Below the pieces are notes generated by a model. It had not been told where the DNA came from. It ran no database searches and was given only the letters and a program-made list of their open reading frames with translations. This document shows, in pieces, positions 36,577 to 47,124 of a DNA stretch of 64,000 nt (position 1 is the first letter of the stretch; every line of letters begins with the position of its first letter). The DNA is taken from contig JAVGVS010000041.1 of NCBI GenBank assembly GCA_032718565.1, positions 1,891,035-1,955,034 on the forward strand, in the 5' to 3' direction. Origin of the DNA: Distichodus sexfasciatus (Eukaryota > Chordata > Actinopteri > Characiformes > Distichodontidae). A program made the translations under genes and the position numbers.

Positions 36577-36679
36577 TGTGTACCCACAAGGTGAGGTAGT
36601 AGGTTGTATAGTTTGTGGGAGGAATCACATCCTATTGAGGTGATAACTATACAGTCTATTGCCTTCCTTGAGAGACACA
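36577..36679 (+). ncRNA. let-7j: let-7 family microRNA precursor, let-7a/let-7j mature sequence
   Basis: Mature miRNA at 36592-36613: TGAGGTAG then TAGGTTGTATAGTT, identical to let-7a. The 3' arm at 36647-36668 reads CTATACAGTCTATTGCC. Basal stem: TGTGT (36577-36581) pairs with ACACA (36675-36679), and CAAGG with CCTTG. It lies 238 bp downstream of the other hairpin in the same orientation, so both should be cut from one primary transcript. By mature sequence it could be named let-7a; by its partner, let-7j. Confidence 0.93.
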
Positions 36680-36833
36680 ACAACACATGGAGTCTGAATT
36701 TTCCAAAGTTACCTGGATATCTACAAATCAGCTACAGCATATAGGTACGCTCGACGGATCTGCTTTCATTCAAATTGTGAAGATATTTTACATACTCACA
36801 GTGTAAATATTTTCTCCGGACTGTCTTTTATCA

Positions 36834-36839
36834 AATAAA
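36834..36839 (+). terminator. Polyadenylation signal after the let-7 pair
   Basis: AATAAA, followed 10-45 nt downstream by a GT/T-rich element (TGTGCTTTGTTGTATTTC, GGGTGTTTT). It lies 155 bp after the second hairpin on the same strand, so it is a plausible 3' end of the primary let-7 transcript. Confidence 0.5.
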
Positions 36840-36964
36840 TATTTTTCATGTGCTTTGTTGTATTTCTGGGTGTTTTATTGTTGGCCGGAGTAGTGAATAT
36901 GAAAATATAGACACTCATTACAAATGAGCAAGAGCAATATTTTCAGAGTATCTCTTAAAAATAA

Positions 36965-37135
36965 GGGCCTGTTTACACATATGCAGATATTTTTATAAAC
37001 ACGTATTTTAGCCGCCTCAAATGCATATTTTTAAAAACACCCTCAAAATGCTGGATTCTGTGTAAAAAAAAAAAAAAAAGGCTGTATTAAAAAAATGCGT
37101 TTAGAAAAAATATCTGCATACGTGTAAACAGGCCC
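36965..37135. mobile_element. MITE with TAA target duplication
   Basis: 171 bp with near-perfect terminal inverted repeats: GGGCCTGTTTACACATATGC and (minus) GGGCCTGTTTACACGTATGC, flanked by TAA at 36962-36964 and 37136-37138. Non-coding, with a central A-run. PIF/Harbinger-type by its 3-bp TWA duplication. Confidence 0.88.
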
Positions 37136-37737
37136 TAAAATTGCACAGATTTACGTGTAAACATAATAACTGCATAATAACTGTATAATAATTATGTAAT
37201 TACTATTCTCGGCTTCAAATTTATTTAAGCAAATGACTTTACTCGGTACAACCAAAATACATTTAAATAAATACCTTTTATAGAAACTAGATGTCAAATA
37301 GACTGGGCTACAAATGCAGTCGTTACTTTGTGAAATTTATAACGGTGCACATGACAACATTTTAACACGTTGTGTTTGTAGTGAGTTGCAAAACTAAGTC
37401 GCAGAATCGTGCTGCTGAGTGTCTCATCGTCACCCGGAGTAACCACGGAGTTCGGAGGCGACCTGCTGGAGAAAAGCTGCCACTGCAGCGCTGTGTTGGA
37501 CAAGTGATTCAGCGACAGGAGGAGAAGAGATCAAAGCTTTTGTGATGAAAGTTAAACACAAATGTTCAAACTACGAAATTTTAACAAGATTTACGTGAAC
37601 AAAATGGGTTTCTTTGAAAATGACGAAAGGACAAAGATGAAACAGGGTTGAAATATGGTTTCCAAATTAAATGTTTATATGGATTTCCAATATAACATGA
37701 TTCCATCTACATTATTTGCCTCTTATATATGATCCAC

Positions 37738-38272
37738 CGGAGTACTCATGAGCAAGGTACCGTTCCTAACCACTGCTCCCTGCTCCTTCACGGATGGGTC
37801 AAATGCAGAGGTCACAATTCTTTGTGGTGCACTATGTGGTGTGCTGTGCTGTGTTGTTATCATTGCAAATAATCATTCATTCATTCATTCATGGTCCAAA
37901 GCACTGAATCCCAATTGGGGTCGCGGGGAGACCGGAGCCTATCCCGGAAACCGATGGGCGCAAGGCAGGGACCAAACCTGGGCAGGCGCCAACACACCAC
38001 AGGGCACACACACACACAATTACACACTCATGCACACCTTACGGGGCCAATTTAGGGTCACCAATTAACCTATAGTGCATGCCTTTAGACCGTGGGAGGA
38101 AACCGGAGCACCCGGAGGAAACCCACGCGAACATGGGGAGAGCATGCAAACTCCACACAGAAAGGCCCTACAGTCGTCCCCGGGGTTCGAACACAGGACC
38201 TCCTCATTGTGAGGCGGCAGCGCTGACCACTGTGCCACCGTGCCGCCCTATTGCAAATAATCACTTACTTAA
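37738..38272 (+). repeat. SINE family A copy split by another SINE
   Basis: The left part carries GAGTACTCATGAGCAAGG and CACGGATGGGTCAAATGCAG; the right part resumes with the CAAATAATCACTTAC tail after the insertion at 37876-38249. The head is missing on the left. Confidence 0.75.
37876..38249 (-). repeat. SINE family C copy inserted in SINE A
   Basis: Flanked by a perfect 14-bp direct repeat ATTGCAAATAATCA (37862-37875 and 38250-38263), typical of LINE-driven retrotransposition. Read on the minus strand it starts GGGCGGCACGGTGGCACAGT, contains a tRNA-like box B (GTGTTCGAACCCC), and ends in a (TGAA)n tail. The body has the widespread fish motif GGAGGAAACCGGAGCACCCG. Confidence 0.9.
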
Positions 38273-38439
38273 ATTAACTTTAATTAATCATATATACTAT
38301 TGGAGAAATTTCAAAACTAATGTGGGACAGAAGGGCACCTACATGTGTTATGATGCAGAAGATATTAACATTTGGCCCATAGATGCTTACAGTTTGCATA
38401 TAGTGCAAAGACATGCAACAGACAGCAACAAGCAACGGA

Positions 38440-38655
38440 ACCAGTGATCAGAAGGTCACCGACTCGAATCCTAGACCGATAAAGCTACCACTGAGGTACT
38501 CATGAGCAAGGCACCGTCCCCAAGCACTGCTCGTTGGGTGCTGCCCGTGTCATCCTGCACGGATGGGTCAAATGCAGAGGTCACATTTTGTGGTAGTGCA
38601 CTGTGTGCTGTGCTGTGGTGTGTTCACAATGACAAATAATCACTCACTTTCACTT
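38440..38655 (+). repeat. SINE family A copy
   Basis: Box B CCGACTCGAATCC, body CTACCACTGAGGTACTC and ACGGATGGGTCAAATG, tail GACAAATAATCACTCAC. Head 5' part truncated. Confidence 0.8.
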
Positions 38656-38839
38656 CATACACGCGGGAATCTGATGCCACACCTACATTTACTCTTAGCT
38701 GCCTTCTAGTGGCCAGAAAGAGTACAGACACAGGCATGGGTGTCGATGTGGGGTGAAAAGTGGGACTTACTTAACAGGGCCCAAAGTGGGGGGAGAGCCC
38801 TTGAGAAGTCAAGAATTTTATTATTAGGGGGGCACCCAT

Positions 38840-39026
38840 CACCCATCTGTGCGAGAGCAGCGGGAAGCCAACATGGACGGCGCCCAGGGAGCCCAGTGAG
38901 CAGTGCTTGGGGACGGTACGTTGCTGATGAGCACCTCAGTGGTAACTTCACCGGTTTGGGATTCGAACGAGTGACCTTCCGATCATGGGGTGAATGCCCT
39001 AACCGTTACACCAACAAACTGCCTAA
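38840..39026 (-). repeat. SINE family A copy
   Basis: Minus-oriented: CAGTGCTTGGGGACGG, CTGATGAGCACCTCAGTGG, GGGATTCGAACGAG and CCTAACCGTTACACC in order. The tail end is lost. Confidence 0.75.
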
Positions 39027-39044
39027 CTGATTAAAGTTTTGGTA

Positions 39045-39336
39045 CCATGGTTAGAGAGTTGACCCCTTGACTGGAAGCTCCTGGTTGAAGTTCCGGACCG
39101 GTAAAGATACAGGTACTCATGAGCAACTAATAATTTGTGATTGTGAACACACCACACCACAGCACTGCACACAATGCACCACAACGAAACGTTACCTCTA
39201 CATTTGAGCCAGCTCTACAAGTGGGCCGCTTTTTTGACAATACCCAGGGAGCACTGCTTGGGGATGGTGCCTTTCCCAGTCCGGAACTTGAACCGGCGAC
39301 CTTTTGATCACCGTTACATTACGCTACTGACTGTCC
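39045..39336. repeat. Head-to-head pair of SINE A fragments
   Basis: 39045-39130 is a plus-oriented head fragment (GGTTAGAGAGTTGACCCC, then GGTACTCATGAGCAAC). It is joined directly to a minus-oriented copy at about 39131-39336, which begins TTGTGATTGTGAACACACC and ends GGCGACCTTTTGATC. Either independent insertions or an inversion. Confidence 0.65.
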
Positions 39337-40107
39337 CAGTTGGTACTTGTATAACTTGTATAACCCAGATGGTAACTTGTATAACATAATAAACTATAAA
39401 TCTAAACTTTATATAAATATATATCAAGCTGATGTAGATGGAGATACATCTTCATTGATATTTATTTCAAATCAAGAGAAGGTTTGACCTATAAAGATTC
39501 AAATTTCAGAGGTTTTGGAATGTTTATAATGCTGAAAGACGAATTAACCGCAATCAGTGAAGACGAGACCTCTTTAATTAACTGTGTAAGAGTCAGATTC
39601 AGTGTGCAAGACTATTTTGCAGCATATATACGCTCCATATCTCTACATCAAATGCTTTTCCTGTACTGACACCAGCAGCACCCCTAATATCAACACTATA
39701 ATTATAGCTTCAGCAGTAGTCTGCTTGGTAGTTAGGTTATATAGGATTGTTTTTGTTATTTCTTCAGCACAGAGAGACTTCTTATGTCTTCTGGGCATTT
39801 CTTTCTGTTCTGTTTGGAATACGTCCAGCTTGGCCATGCTAGGCAATCTGTTATAGAGCGCATTTATGGGAACTCCACCAAGGGTCAATCTTATTTTCTC
39901 TAATTATTTTCCTTCTTAATGGCATAATATTATCTGGAGTGAAAAATGCAGACTCTAAAAAATCTGTCTCTAAATAACTAATAATAATAGACTGTGGGAA
40001 TGGACGTGTGGAGAGTAAAGTTAGTAGCTGCAGTTTGATTGAATGCTTGATATAAACATGCACAAAATGATTATTTAACAGACATATTAAGGTGAACGTG
40101 AATGTGA

Positions 40108-40348
40108 GAAATTATTTGTCATTGTGAACACAGCACGGCAAAGCACACATTGCACCACAACAAAAATGTGACCCACCTGTGAAGGAGCAGTGGGCAGTTG
40201 ACATGGGAAGCGCCCGGGGAGCAGTGCTTGGGGACGGTACCTTGCTTATGAGTACCGAGTACCTCAGTGGTACCTTTACCAGCCCGGGATTTGAATCGGC
40301 AACCTTCATATCACGGGGCGAACACCCTAATTGCTACACTACCAACTT
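40108..40348 (-). repeat. SINE family A copy, near full length
   Basis: Minus-oriented: TTATTTGTCATTGTGAACAC tail, GTGAAGGAGCAGTGGGCAG, GCAGTGCTTGGGGACGG, GAGTACCTCAGTGGTACC, box-B complement GGGATTTGAATCGGC, and head end CTACACTACCAACTTC. It lies upstream of the first adenosine-receptor gene. Confidence 0.85.
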
Positions 40349-40404
40349 CAATCTAATATAGTTTTGGTCATGTACAATTATGTTGAACACATGTCAAAAG
40401 TGTG

Positions 40405-40540
40405 GGTGTTGGGTGAGGTCGTGGGGTCAAATTCTACCTCTGGCACTACCATCACTGGGTCCCTGAGCAAGACCCTTAACCTCAAAATGGACGCTGCTGT
40501 GGATAAGAGCGTCTGCTAAATGCCCTTAATATAAATGTCA
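40405..40540 (+). repeat. SINE family B copy
   Basis: GTGGGGTCAAATTCTACC (box B region), CACTACCATCACTGGGTCCC, a shortened body, then GTGGATAAGAGCGTCTGC and TAAATGCC. It ends about 296 bp upstream of the receptor start codon at 40836. Confidence 0.75.
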
Positions 40541-40835
40541 AAGAGTAAAGTTGAAAAAGAGTATGAAGGGTTTAAATACATTATAGCCAAAATTTTGTCT
40601 AGCCAGTTCTCAGGGTGTCATCCATTGGAACTAACAACAAAAATATTTTGCATTTTTATAATACAGGATCAAATGTATCTCTTCACCAACCACACGGCAT
40701 TTGTGGTTTGCATGGATATCAGTCTTTCTGTGAACACTAACCAAAGGAGAAGTAGACTAGAGTACTGCATTTCCTGTTTTTACCCCATGAACCGCACATC
40801 ACATCGTTTCTCTGAAGTACTTCTTTAGGTTAGTA

Positions 40836-43800
40836 ATGGCTGATGTAGAAAAGGTAATATACACCTTTCTGGAGATACTCATTGCTGTTGCATGTTGCCT
40901 GGGCAATGTGCTGGTCATCTGGGCAGTGAGGACGTGTAGAGCCTTCAAACAGCCAACGTTCTGCTTCATTGTGTCCCTGGCGGTGGCTGATTTTCTGGTG
41001 GGTGCTGTGGCCATTCCAATGGCCGTACTGGTGGATGGACGGGTCGAGACTTCGTTCCACGGCTGCCTCTTCATCTGCTGTGGTGTCGTTGTGCTGATCC
41101 AGGCTTCAGTTAACTCCTTGCTGGCCATCGCCGTGGACCGATACCTGCGTGTCTACATGCCACTCACGTAAGAACCTGCTAATGAGCTTACACTTTCAGG
41201 CAGGATGTTACATGTCTGGGCAATCCAGTTAAAACATAAAATAGCACACATCTGCACATGCATTTGATGTTCTTCTGAAAAGAATAATTGTTGAATAAAA
41301 CTTTTATTTTAATCCAACTAACACCTATTCAGAGAGAATATGATGCAAAAGTCAAGGGGTTACTGTGGTTAAGTGGTTTAAAAAAGACTACACAGCACAC
41401 AGTCATTACATTTTGTTGCCTTACGTTAGAAGAATCGTAGCAATACTTCAATTCATTGCTTGATTTTTTGTTTTCTCAAAATTCACTTTTTTACAACGCA
41501 CGTTCAAGTGTTCTAAGCAAGCAAAATATCACAAAACATACTTTGTACTCTATGGTGAAGATCAACGCTAAATTAACCTCTAGGCACATGCAAACTAGAC
41601 GCTGAGGAATTTGCATCTTTGGAAATGTGTGGATACTTTCACTTTCAAATGTTTTAAATATTCCCTTGAATGTCATAATAATCTTGCATATTAGGCTGTA
41701 ACAAAAATATTCAGAATTTACAGTACAATATCAACAAAAGTAAAGTCTCCACGCATCATAAACCTCATACAGAAGTGCATGCATGTTTTTGTGTGTATAC
41801 ATTTATGTGTTTAAGTTGTTATTTACAGAAACCAGATGTTTGTACACACTAGGGTTGGGAATTTAAGATTTTATCAGTATGAATGCCATTGTCAATTCTG
41901 CCTTTCAATCCAATCCCTGTTATCAACTCCTGAGTAGTTTTTCGAGTGCGAAAAACAGTAGTTCTACACCGTCTTCCACACCAAAAACAACCATTTTATT
42001 TTTTCCAAAATGATGTCTGCACAAGACTGTGAACATCAACACATTCATAATCACATTCAGAGTTGTTATTATGGAGAGATATGCTATGGCTTATGATTAT
42101 GAAGAAAAATAAGGTTAGTGACAGGTGTAAACACTTCTTTATCTATTTGGAATCCGTCTGGACATAGAATAATATTATTTGATAAGAAATCATGCATTTT
42201 TTTAGGGTTGCACCGACACCGATACCAGTATCGGGTATCGGGCTGATACTTCATTAATATACTCATATTCGTACTCGTAAATAAATTGCAGATACCACGC
42301 ACCGATACCACTCAATGGTATTTCACTACAACAAACGTCGTAGTTCGCGGATGTAATTTGTTGTCCTACCTGACTTCAATGTCTAGAGGGAGACAACGAT
42401 CCAGAAACTTAAATTCAGAGGTCCTGCCCACAAGCTTGTGTGAAATCCAGGGCTCCAGATTACAATGTTCGCCAGTGCAACTGGATTTTTTTCCCAACTA
42501 GTTTGTTCTTTCCAGTCACCAATAGCAACCGTCTCTCTCAATCCAAGGGAAATTTTTTTTTAAAGAAGCAAGAAACGACTTTTATTTATGGATGCACCGA
42601 TACCAATTTTTTACAAACCGATACAAGTACGAGTATTTTTATTTGTGTACTTGCCGATACCGAGTACCGATACCGATACGTCTTAGATTCTTAGATGTAA
42701 TTAATTGGGAGGCAGATTTTATTTTCTCATTTTCAGATTATAATAAGGCTAAATATCAAATCATTAACACAAGGCTATTCCACGCCAAAAATAAACAGAT
42801 CTTTCTGGTTGTAACAAAAAAGTGTCATCACATTAGACAAAATGTAAATATAAACAGATAAATGAAATGAAATGTACTGCATAGTTAACACAGGCAACTT
42901 AAAAGTCAGCAAAACTTACTCTGTTGACACATTCAGGGAGGGCTCCAGACAAAAAGAAAGAAATTAGGAGCCTGGCTTACATTTACATTATGACTAATGC
43001 TTCCTCGATTTTGATTGGCTAGCAAGAGAGAAGCGATATTGGCGAGGTTTTGATCCACTCTCAGCGCAAAAAAAGCGCTTGGTGGACAGGTTTTTTTTTT
43101 TTCCGCAGCATTCAGAGTGCTTCAGGTTGAAATCTGTTCAGCTTCTAGAACAATTAACACCTTGTCATCTGCAAAGGAAAATAAAATCTGCCTCCCAATT
43201 AATTACATCTAAGAATCTGAAGTATAAATTGTCGATTTTCGGTATTAGCAAATGCACAAATAAAATACTTTCGTGCTCATATCGGTTTTACTAAAAAAGT
43301 GGTATGATTGCATCCCTAATTTTTTTATATTTATTTTTGCTCTGTAACATTATAGAATGGAAAAAAATATTTTCTGATAATGTAAAATGAAGAAATGCTG
43401 AGTTTGTGGTCATTTTTGAGCATTTGGACTCATTTTGGTCTATAACTCATTTTTGACTCATTTCTGGGAGAGAAGTACATTTTTGTCATGAGGGCGTTCC
43501 ATATGAGTGTGGAAGTGAGTAAAATAGCGCTGTGGATGCTGCGTGAGGAATGAATAAATATCTGAAGTAAATGGCTGTACTGGCGGAAGTATAGCGGCTG
43601 GTTGTTGTTTTTTTAGTTATCTGCTAAAATACAAGTTTTGGGTGTAATAAATGGAAGATATAACTAGACTGGAAGGTTTTGGTGAATGTTGGACTTCCCT
43701 GTGAGAGTCTCTCATTGCGACAAATATCATTTATTCGTTATGATTCCTTGTGGTTGAAGGTCAAATGCAGGGGAGTGTGGCGTAATAATGTACCATGACA

Positions 43801-43988
43801 TAAACCTTACTGAAAAAGTGGGGCGTCGTTACGGGTATCTGTCAGTACCGATCTATGCGGCTTCCTTTTCCGGAAAGCCACCATATTGCTGCCCGATCGG
43901 TCCCATGAAGTTTGACTACTTGAAGCTTGCTACGGCAGGCGAGTCGTTTCGGACCGCACATAACAGACAGTTTAGTGAAACTTTAAAG

Positions 43989-44026
<38 letters not shown>

Positions 44027-45764
44027 AATACCAAAAGTTTAGAGCATGTGTGAAAAAATGCTGTAAACAAAGATGCTTTCAGAAACTTTCAGAAATATAA
44101 ATAATGATTGTTTATTTTTTATCAATTTACAAAATGCAAACAAAAGAAAAATCAAAATTACAAGAAGTCCTGGAAGTGATGGTATGGCCCCCACAGAGCC
44201 CTGATCTCAACATCATCAAGTGTGTCTGGGATTACATGAAGAGACAGAAGGATGTGAGGAAGCCTAAATCCACAGAAGATCTGTGGTTAGTTCTCCAAGA
44301 TGTTTGGAACAACCTACCAGCCGAGTTCCTTCAAAAACTGTGTGCAAGTGTACCTAGAAGAATTGATGCTGTTTTGGAGGCAAAGGGTGGTCACACCAAA
44401 TATTGATTTGATTTAGATTTCTCTTTTGTTCATTCACTGCATTTTGTTGATTGATGAAAATAAATGATTAACACTTCCATTTTTGAAAGCATTCTTTGTT
44501 TACAGCAATTTTTTTTACACCTGCCTAAAACTTTTGCACAGTACTGTATATACAACTGTCTGCCGTAAAGCGTTTCAAGTGGTCAAAGTTCGTGGGACCG
44601 ATCGGGCAGCAATATGGTGGCTTTCCGCTGGCCCATGTGCGGAACCGATCGGGCAGCAGGGACGGATCAGGTACTGACACTGGGAATGAGAGTCTCCAAT
44701 GAAATTGATCAGTTGGAACTGGTACTGAGTCGGAACCGATTCCAAATGATTCCAATCGATTCCCACACTTAATACACACCATTACTTTTAAAAACAGAAC
44801 CATATGCTAGACCCATATGTTGGCTGACTACAAACTTGCAAGTTTGCTCAAATGCAACATTACAATTAGTCTCTTTTGGGTCCTGTACACATATAGCTGG
44901 GTATTTATACAAACGGATATTTTTTTTTGAAAAAAAAGTACACATGAGCCGGGTAAATACAGCGTTTATGTGTGAGCCATAGATGCAAGCGCTCAAAAAT
45001 ATCTATTTTTATAAATACTCTGCTATGTGTGTACGAGGCGTGTACCTTGTGAAGAGACTTCCTCGTGCCTCATCACCACCCAATTTAACCTATACATGTT
45101 TTTAAAATCTATTTCCAGGTACAAAAGCAAAGTTAAGCTTGTTCATACACTGGCTACTGTGGCACTGTGTTGGATTTCTGCTGCTGCACTGGGGTTTATC
45201 CCTCTGTTTGGTTGGAACAACTACAGCTCTCTACCGCATTCAAACTCCACCACCATCCAGTGCAAATTCTTGACGGTCATACCCATGTCCTATATGGTCA
45301 GTTTCATCTTCCTCAGCTGTATTCTTCCTCCCATTGTTATCATGACTGTGCTGTATTGCTACATCTTCTGGACAATCTCCAGGCAGCTGAGAGGAGGTGT
45401 TGGAAGCCACGTCAGATCTGATGCATACTTTGTTAAAGAGCAAAAACTGGCCGCTTCGCTGGTTTTAGTTCTTGCTCTGTTTGCGGCCTGCTGTTTGCCG
45501 CTGCACATCATGAACGCCATTGAATTCTACAGTCGCGGTTACCACGTTCCGCCTACTGCTTTCCATGTTGGAATCCTCCTTTCTCATGCCAATTCAGCAG
45601 TGAATCCGGTAGTGTATGCATTCAAGATACCAAAGATAAAGGCTGCGTACATGAAGATCTGGATGAAGATATTCCAATGTGAAGCCAAGCAGCAACAACA
45701 TCAGAGTAGCCAGTCGGCGGATAATAATCTGAGCAGCATCACAAACAGTGTGGGTAAATTCTAA
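40836..45764 (+). CDS. Divergent adenosine receptor A3-like GPCR, two exons
   Basis: Exons 40836-41167 and 45119-45764, 325 residues; the intron falls after MPL within the Thr codon (AC|G), the usual adenosine-receptor position in intracellular loop 2. Class A hallmarks: GNVLVIW (TM1), SLAVADFLVG with Asp2.50, VDRYLRV (DRY), GFIPLFGWNN, Cys-Lys-Phe in loop 2 (the ligand-stacking Phe), LPLHIMNAIEF with Asn6.55, SHANSAVNPVVY with His7.43 and the NPxxY motif. Oddities: Trp6.48 of the CWLP toggle is Cys (FAACCLP, codon TGT for TGG), and Thr3.36 is Ile (VVLIQAS against IITQSS in the neighbouring paralog). It is intact, so not an obvious pseudogene. The short N-terminus (MADVEKV) lacks a glycosylation site. 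AATAAA at 46270. Closest to A3/A1-type receptors; exact orthology unresolved. The family couples to Gi or Gs at the plasma membrane. Confidence 0.88.
42204..43318. mobile_element. hAT-like element with long inverted arms in receptor intron
   Basis: The ends read AGGGTTGCACCGAC and (minus) TAGGGATGCAATCATACC, with an A/T-rich 8-bp direct repeat ATTTTTTT on each side (42196-42203, 43319-43326), weak because of its composition. Internally, 42588-42730 and 43160-43315 form a diverged inverted repeat of about 145 bp, including an almost exact stretch around TTAGATGTAATTAATTGGGA. An extra end-like sequence GGATGCACCGATACC at 42591 suggests two related elements merged. No transposase frame. Confidence 0.6.
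44019..44549 (+). mobile_element. Internally deleted Tc1/mariner element
   Basis: The right end, minus strand, reads TACAGTACTGTGCAAAAGTT then TTAGGCAGGTG, the common fish Tc1 terminus. The left end is a diverged version, and both continue into GCTGTAAACAAAGATGC/GAATGC. TA dinucleotides flank both sides. Only about 530 bp remains of a normal 1.3-1.6 kb element. Confidence 0.8.
44167..44406 (+). pseudogene. C-terminal fragment of Tc1 transposase
   Basis: About 80 residues with PPQSPDLNIIKCVWDYMK and a normal C-terminus RRIDAVLEAKGGHTKY. The Tc1 family signature is QSPDLNPIExxW; the third catalytic acidic residue of the DDE triad is Lys here, and the upstream two-thirds of the enzyme is deleted. 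It cannot be active. Confidence 0.85.
44879..45039. mobile_element. MITE abutting the 3' splice site of the receptor intron
   Basis: Inverted ends GTCCTGTACACATATAGC and (minus) GCCTCGTACACACATAGC, each followed by a TATTTATA segment. The sequence is related to the Harbinger-like element at 12511-13093. It ends 79 bp before exon 2 of the adenosine receptor, so the polypyrimidine tract region is just outside it. Confidence 0.7.
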
Positions 45765-47124
45765 CCACATCCATAACTGCTACATAATTCCACATTGCAA
45801 GGGCTTTTTAGTCCAGCATGCTCTTGTCTTTTACCAAAAGCATTAACAACACGGCCAATTGTTCAGTATATTTTGCAACATGTTTATATTCCCGCAACCT
45901 TTTTAAATGTGAGAATAATTTATTAAAACTATACAGTTCATATATGAATGTTCCACTTTTAGATTATAATGCTCTGTTTTGTCAGATTGTCAACAATATC
46001 TGTATTGTCATAGGGATTTTAAAATGTAAACATGCTTTCGATACCATCCTGAACGATTTCTGCTTTTAAAAGAAGTGTTAGTTCCATTCTTCTGGAAGAT
46101 TCTTACAACAAATGCTACCAAACCAAGCGCACAAGGCCAAGAAGCTGTTTTATGAGAGAAACAATATCTTTCACCTGTTTCACAACTGCCAAGAAACCCC
46201 AGAATTCAGAGAAATTTGTCCATATTTATTAAAATTTACCCTTTAAAGGCAGGAAGCATTAATTCAGTCAATAAATATTGTGTTAGAGTACTCACTCAGG
46301 CAGATCCTAAGAAATGGGAGGCTTAATTGATTTACTGGCACTGGGCCATTGGAGGTGAGCACAGGGGAATATTAAAGTGGGCTCTTGGGAGGACGGGACA
46401 TGGTCAGTCTCTGCAAATCTAGTCATTATTGGCCTACCAACAATCGTACAGACTTTACCATCTACTGGTGGTACTGACCCTCAATGTAGCTGTCAGATTT
46501 TCTCATATTTGAGAGCAATCTGTCAGTCTGTTAGCAGTTCAACGTTAATCCACTGATCATAGCAGTCAAAATAGCTAAGCATTTGCTGAACACCTCAACA
46601 AAATTTCTAATGCTGTTATGAAACTAAGGTCAAAGGAAATGAGATCGTCTGCATGACAACTGTTGCTAAGTTAGCACTGCCTAGTATAGAACCAAATGCT
46701 GAGAAATCTATGTGTGGATGAAAATCAAACATTAAAGATATTTTTCTACATGGAACTCTTTGATTGTGTTTTATCAAGGAAAACCCCACTTTGTTGGTAA
46801 TTTTCTGAACACTCCCGAGCAACTTGGAGCCCCAAATGCTCAATGTGTGACCCTGTCTGTATCTATAGAAGGTAGAAGTCCCCTAGTTAAATATACTAAA
46901 TCAAATACCTTATACTGTAAGTATGCTAAATATAAAGACGTTTGTTTTGCTGTCCCCTTTAAAGTTGACCACATTCTCTCTCACATAGAGAAACCATGAT
47001 TACGAATAAATACAAAAATAAAACTAGCAGTATCATTTCTAGGTATTATTTCTTCCACACCACATCTCTAGCAGCATTAGCAGGTTTCTTTTTTGTGGAA
47101 AAAAGATGGGGGTTTCCATTCCTG

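Larger units (their letters stand above)
43872..44626. mobile_element. Fold-back (inverted-arm) element split by a Tc1 relic
   Basis: 66-bp arms at 43872-43937 and 44561-44626 are inverted copies with about 8 mismatches: GGAAAGCCACCATATTGCTG on the left and the same word on the minus strand on the right. Outside them both flanks carry GATCGGTAC/GGAACC-like words, so the parent element may extend to about 43805-44770. An (AT)n tract at 43991-44018 and a Tc1 element fill the centre. Confidence 0.65.

Noticed and set aside
39643..39888. Coding-looking minus-strand frame (about 80 codons)
   Set aside because: Compact peptide without recognisable family, between SINE copies; no splice sites or start context. 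Could be an old transposon fragment, but I cannot support it.
44104..44406. Transposase frame as an active Tc1 gene
   Set aside because: Only the C-terminal third remains and the third catalytic acidic residue is Lys.
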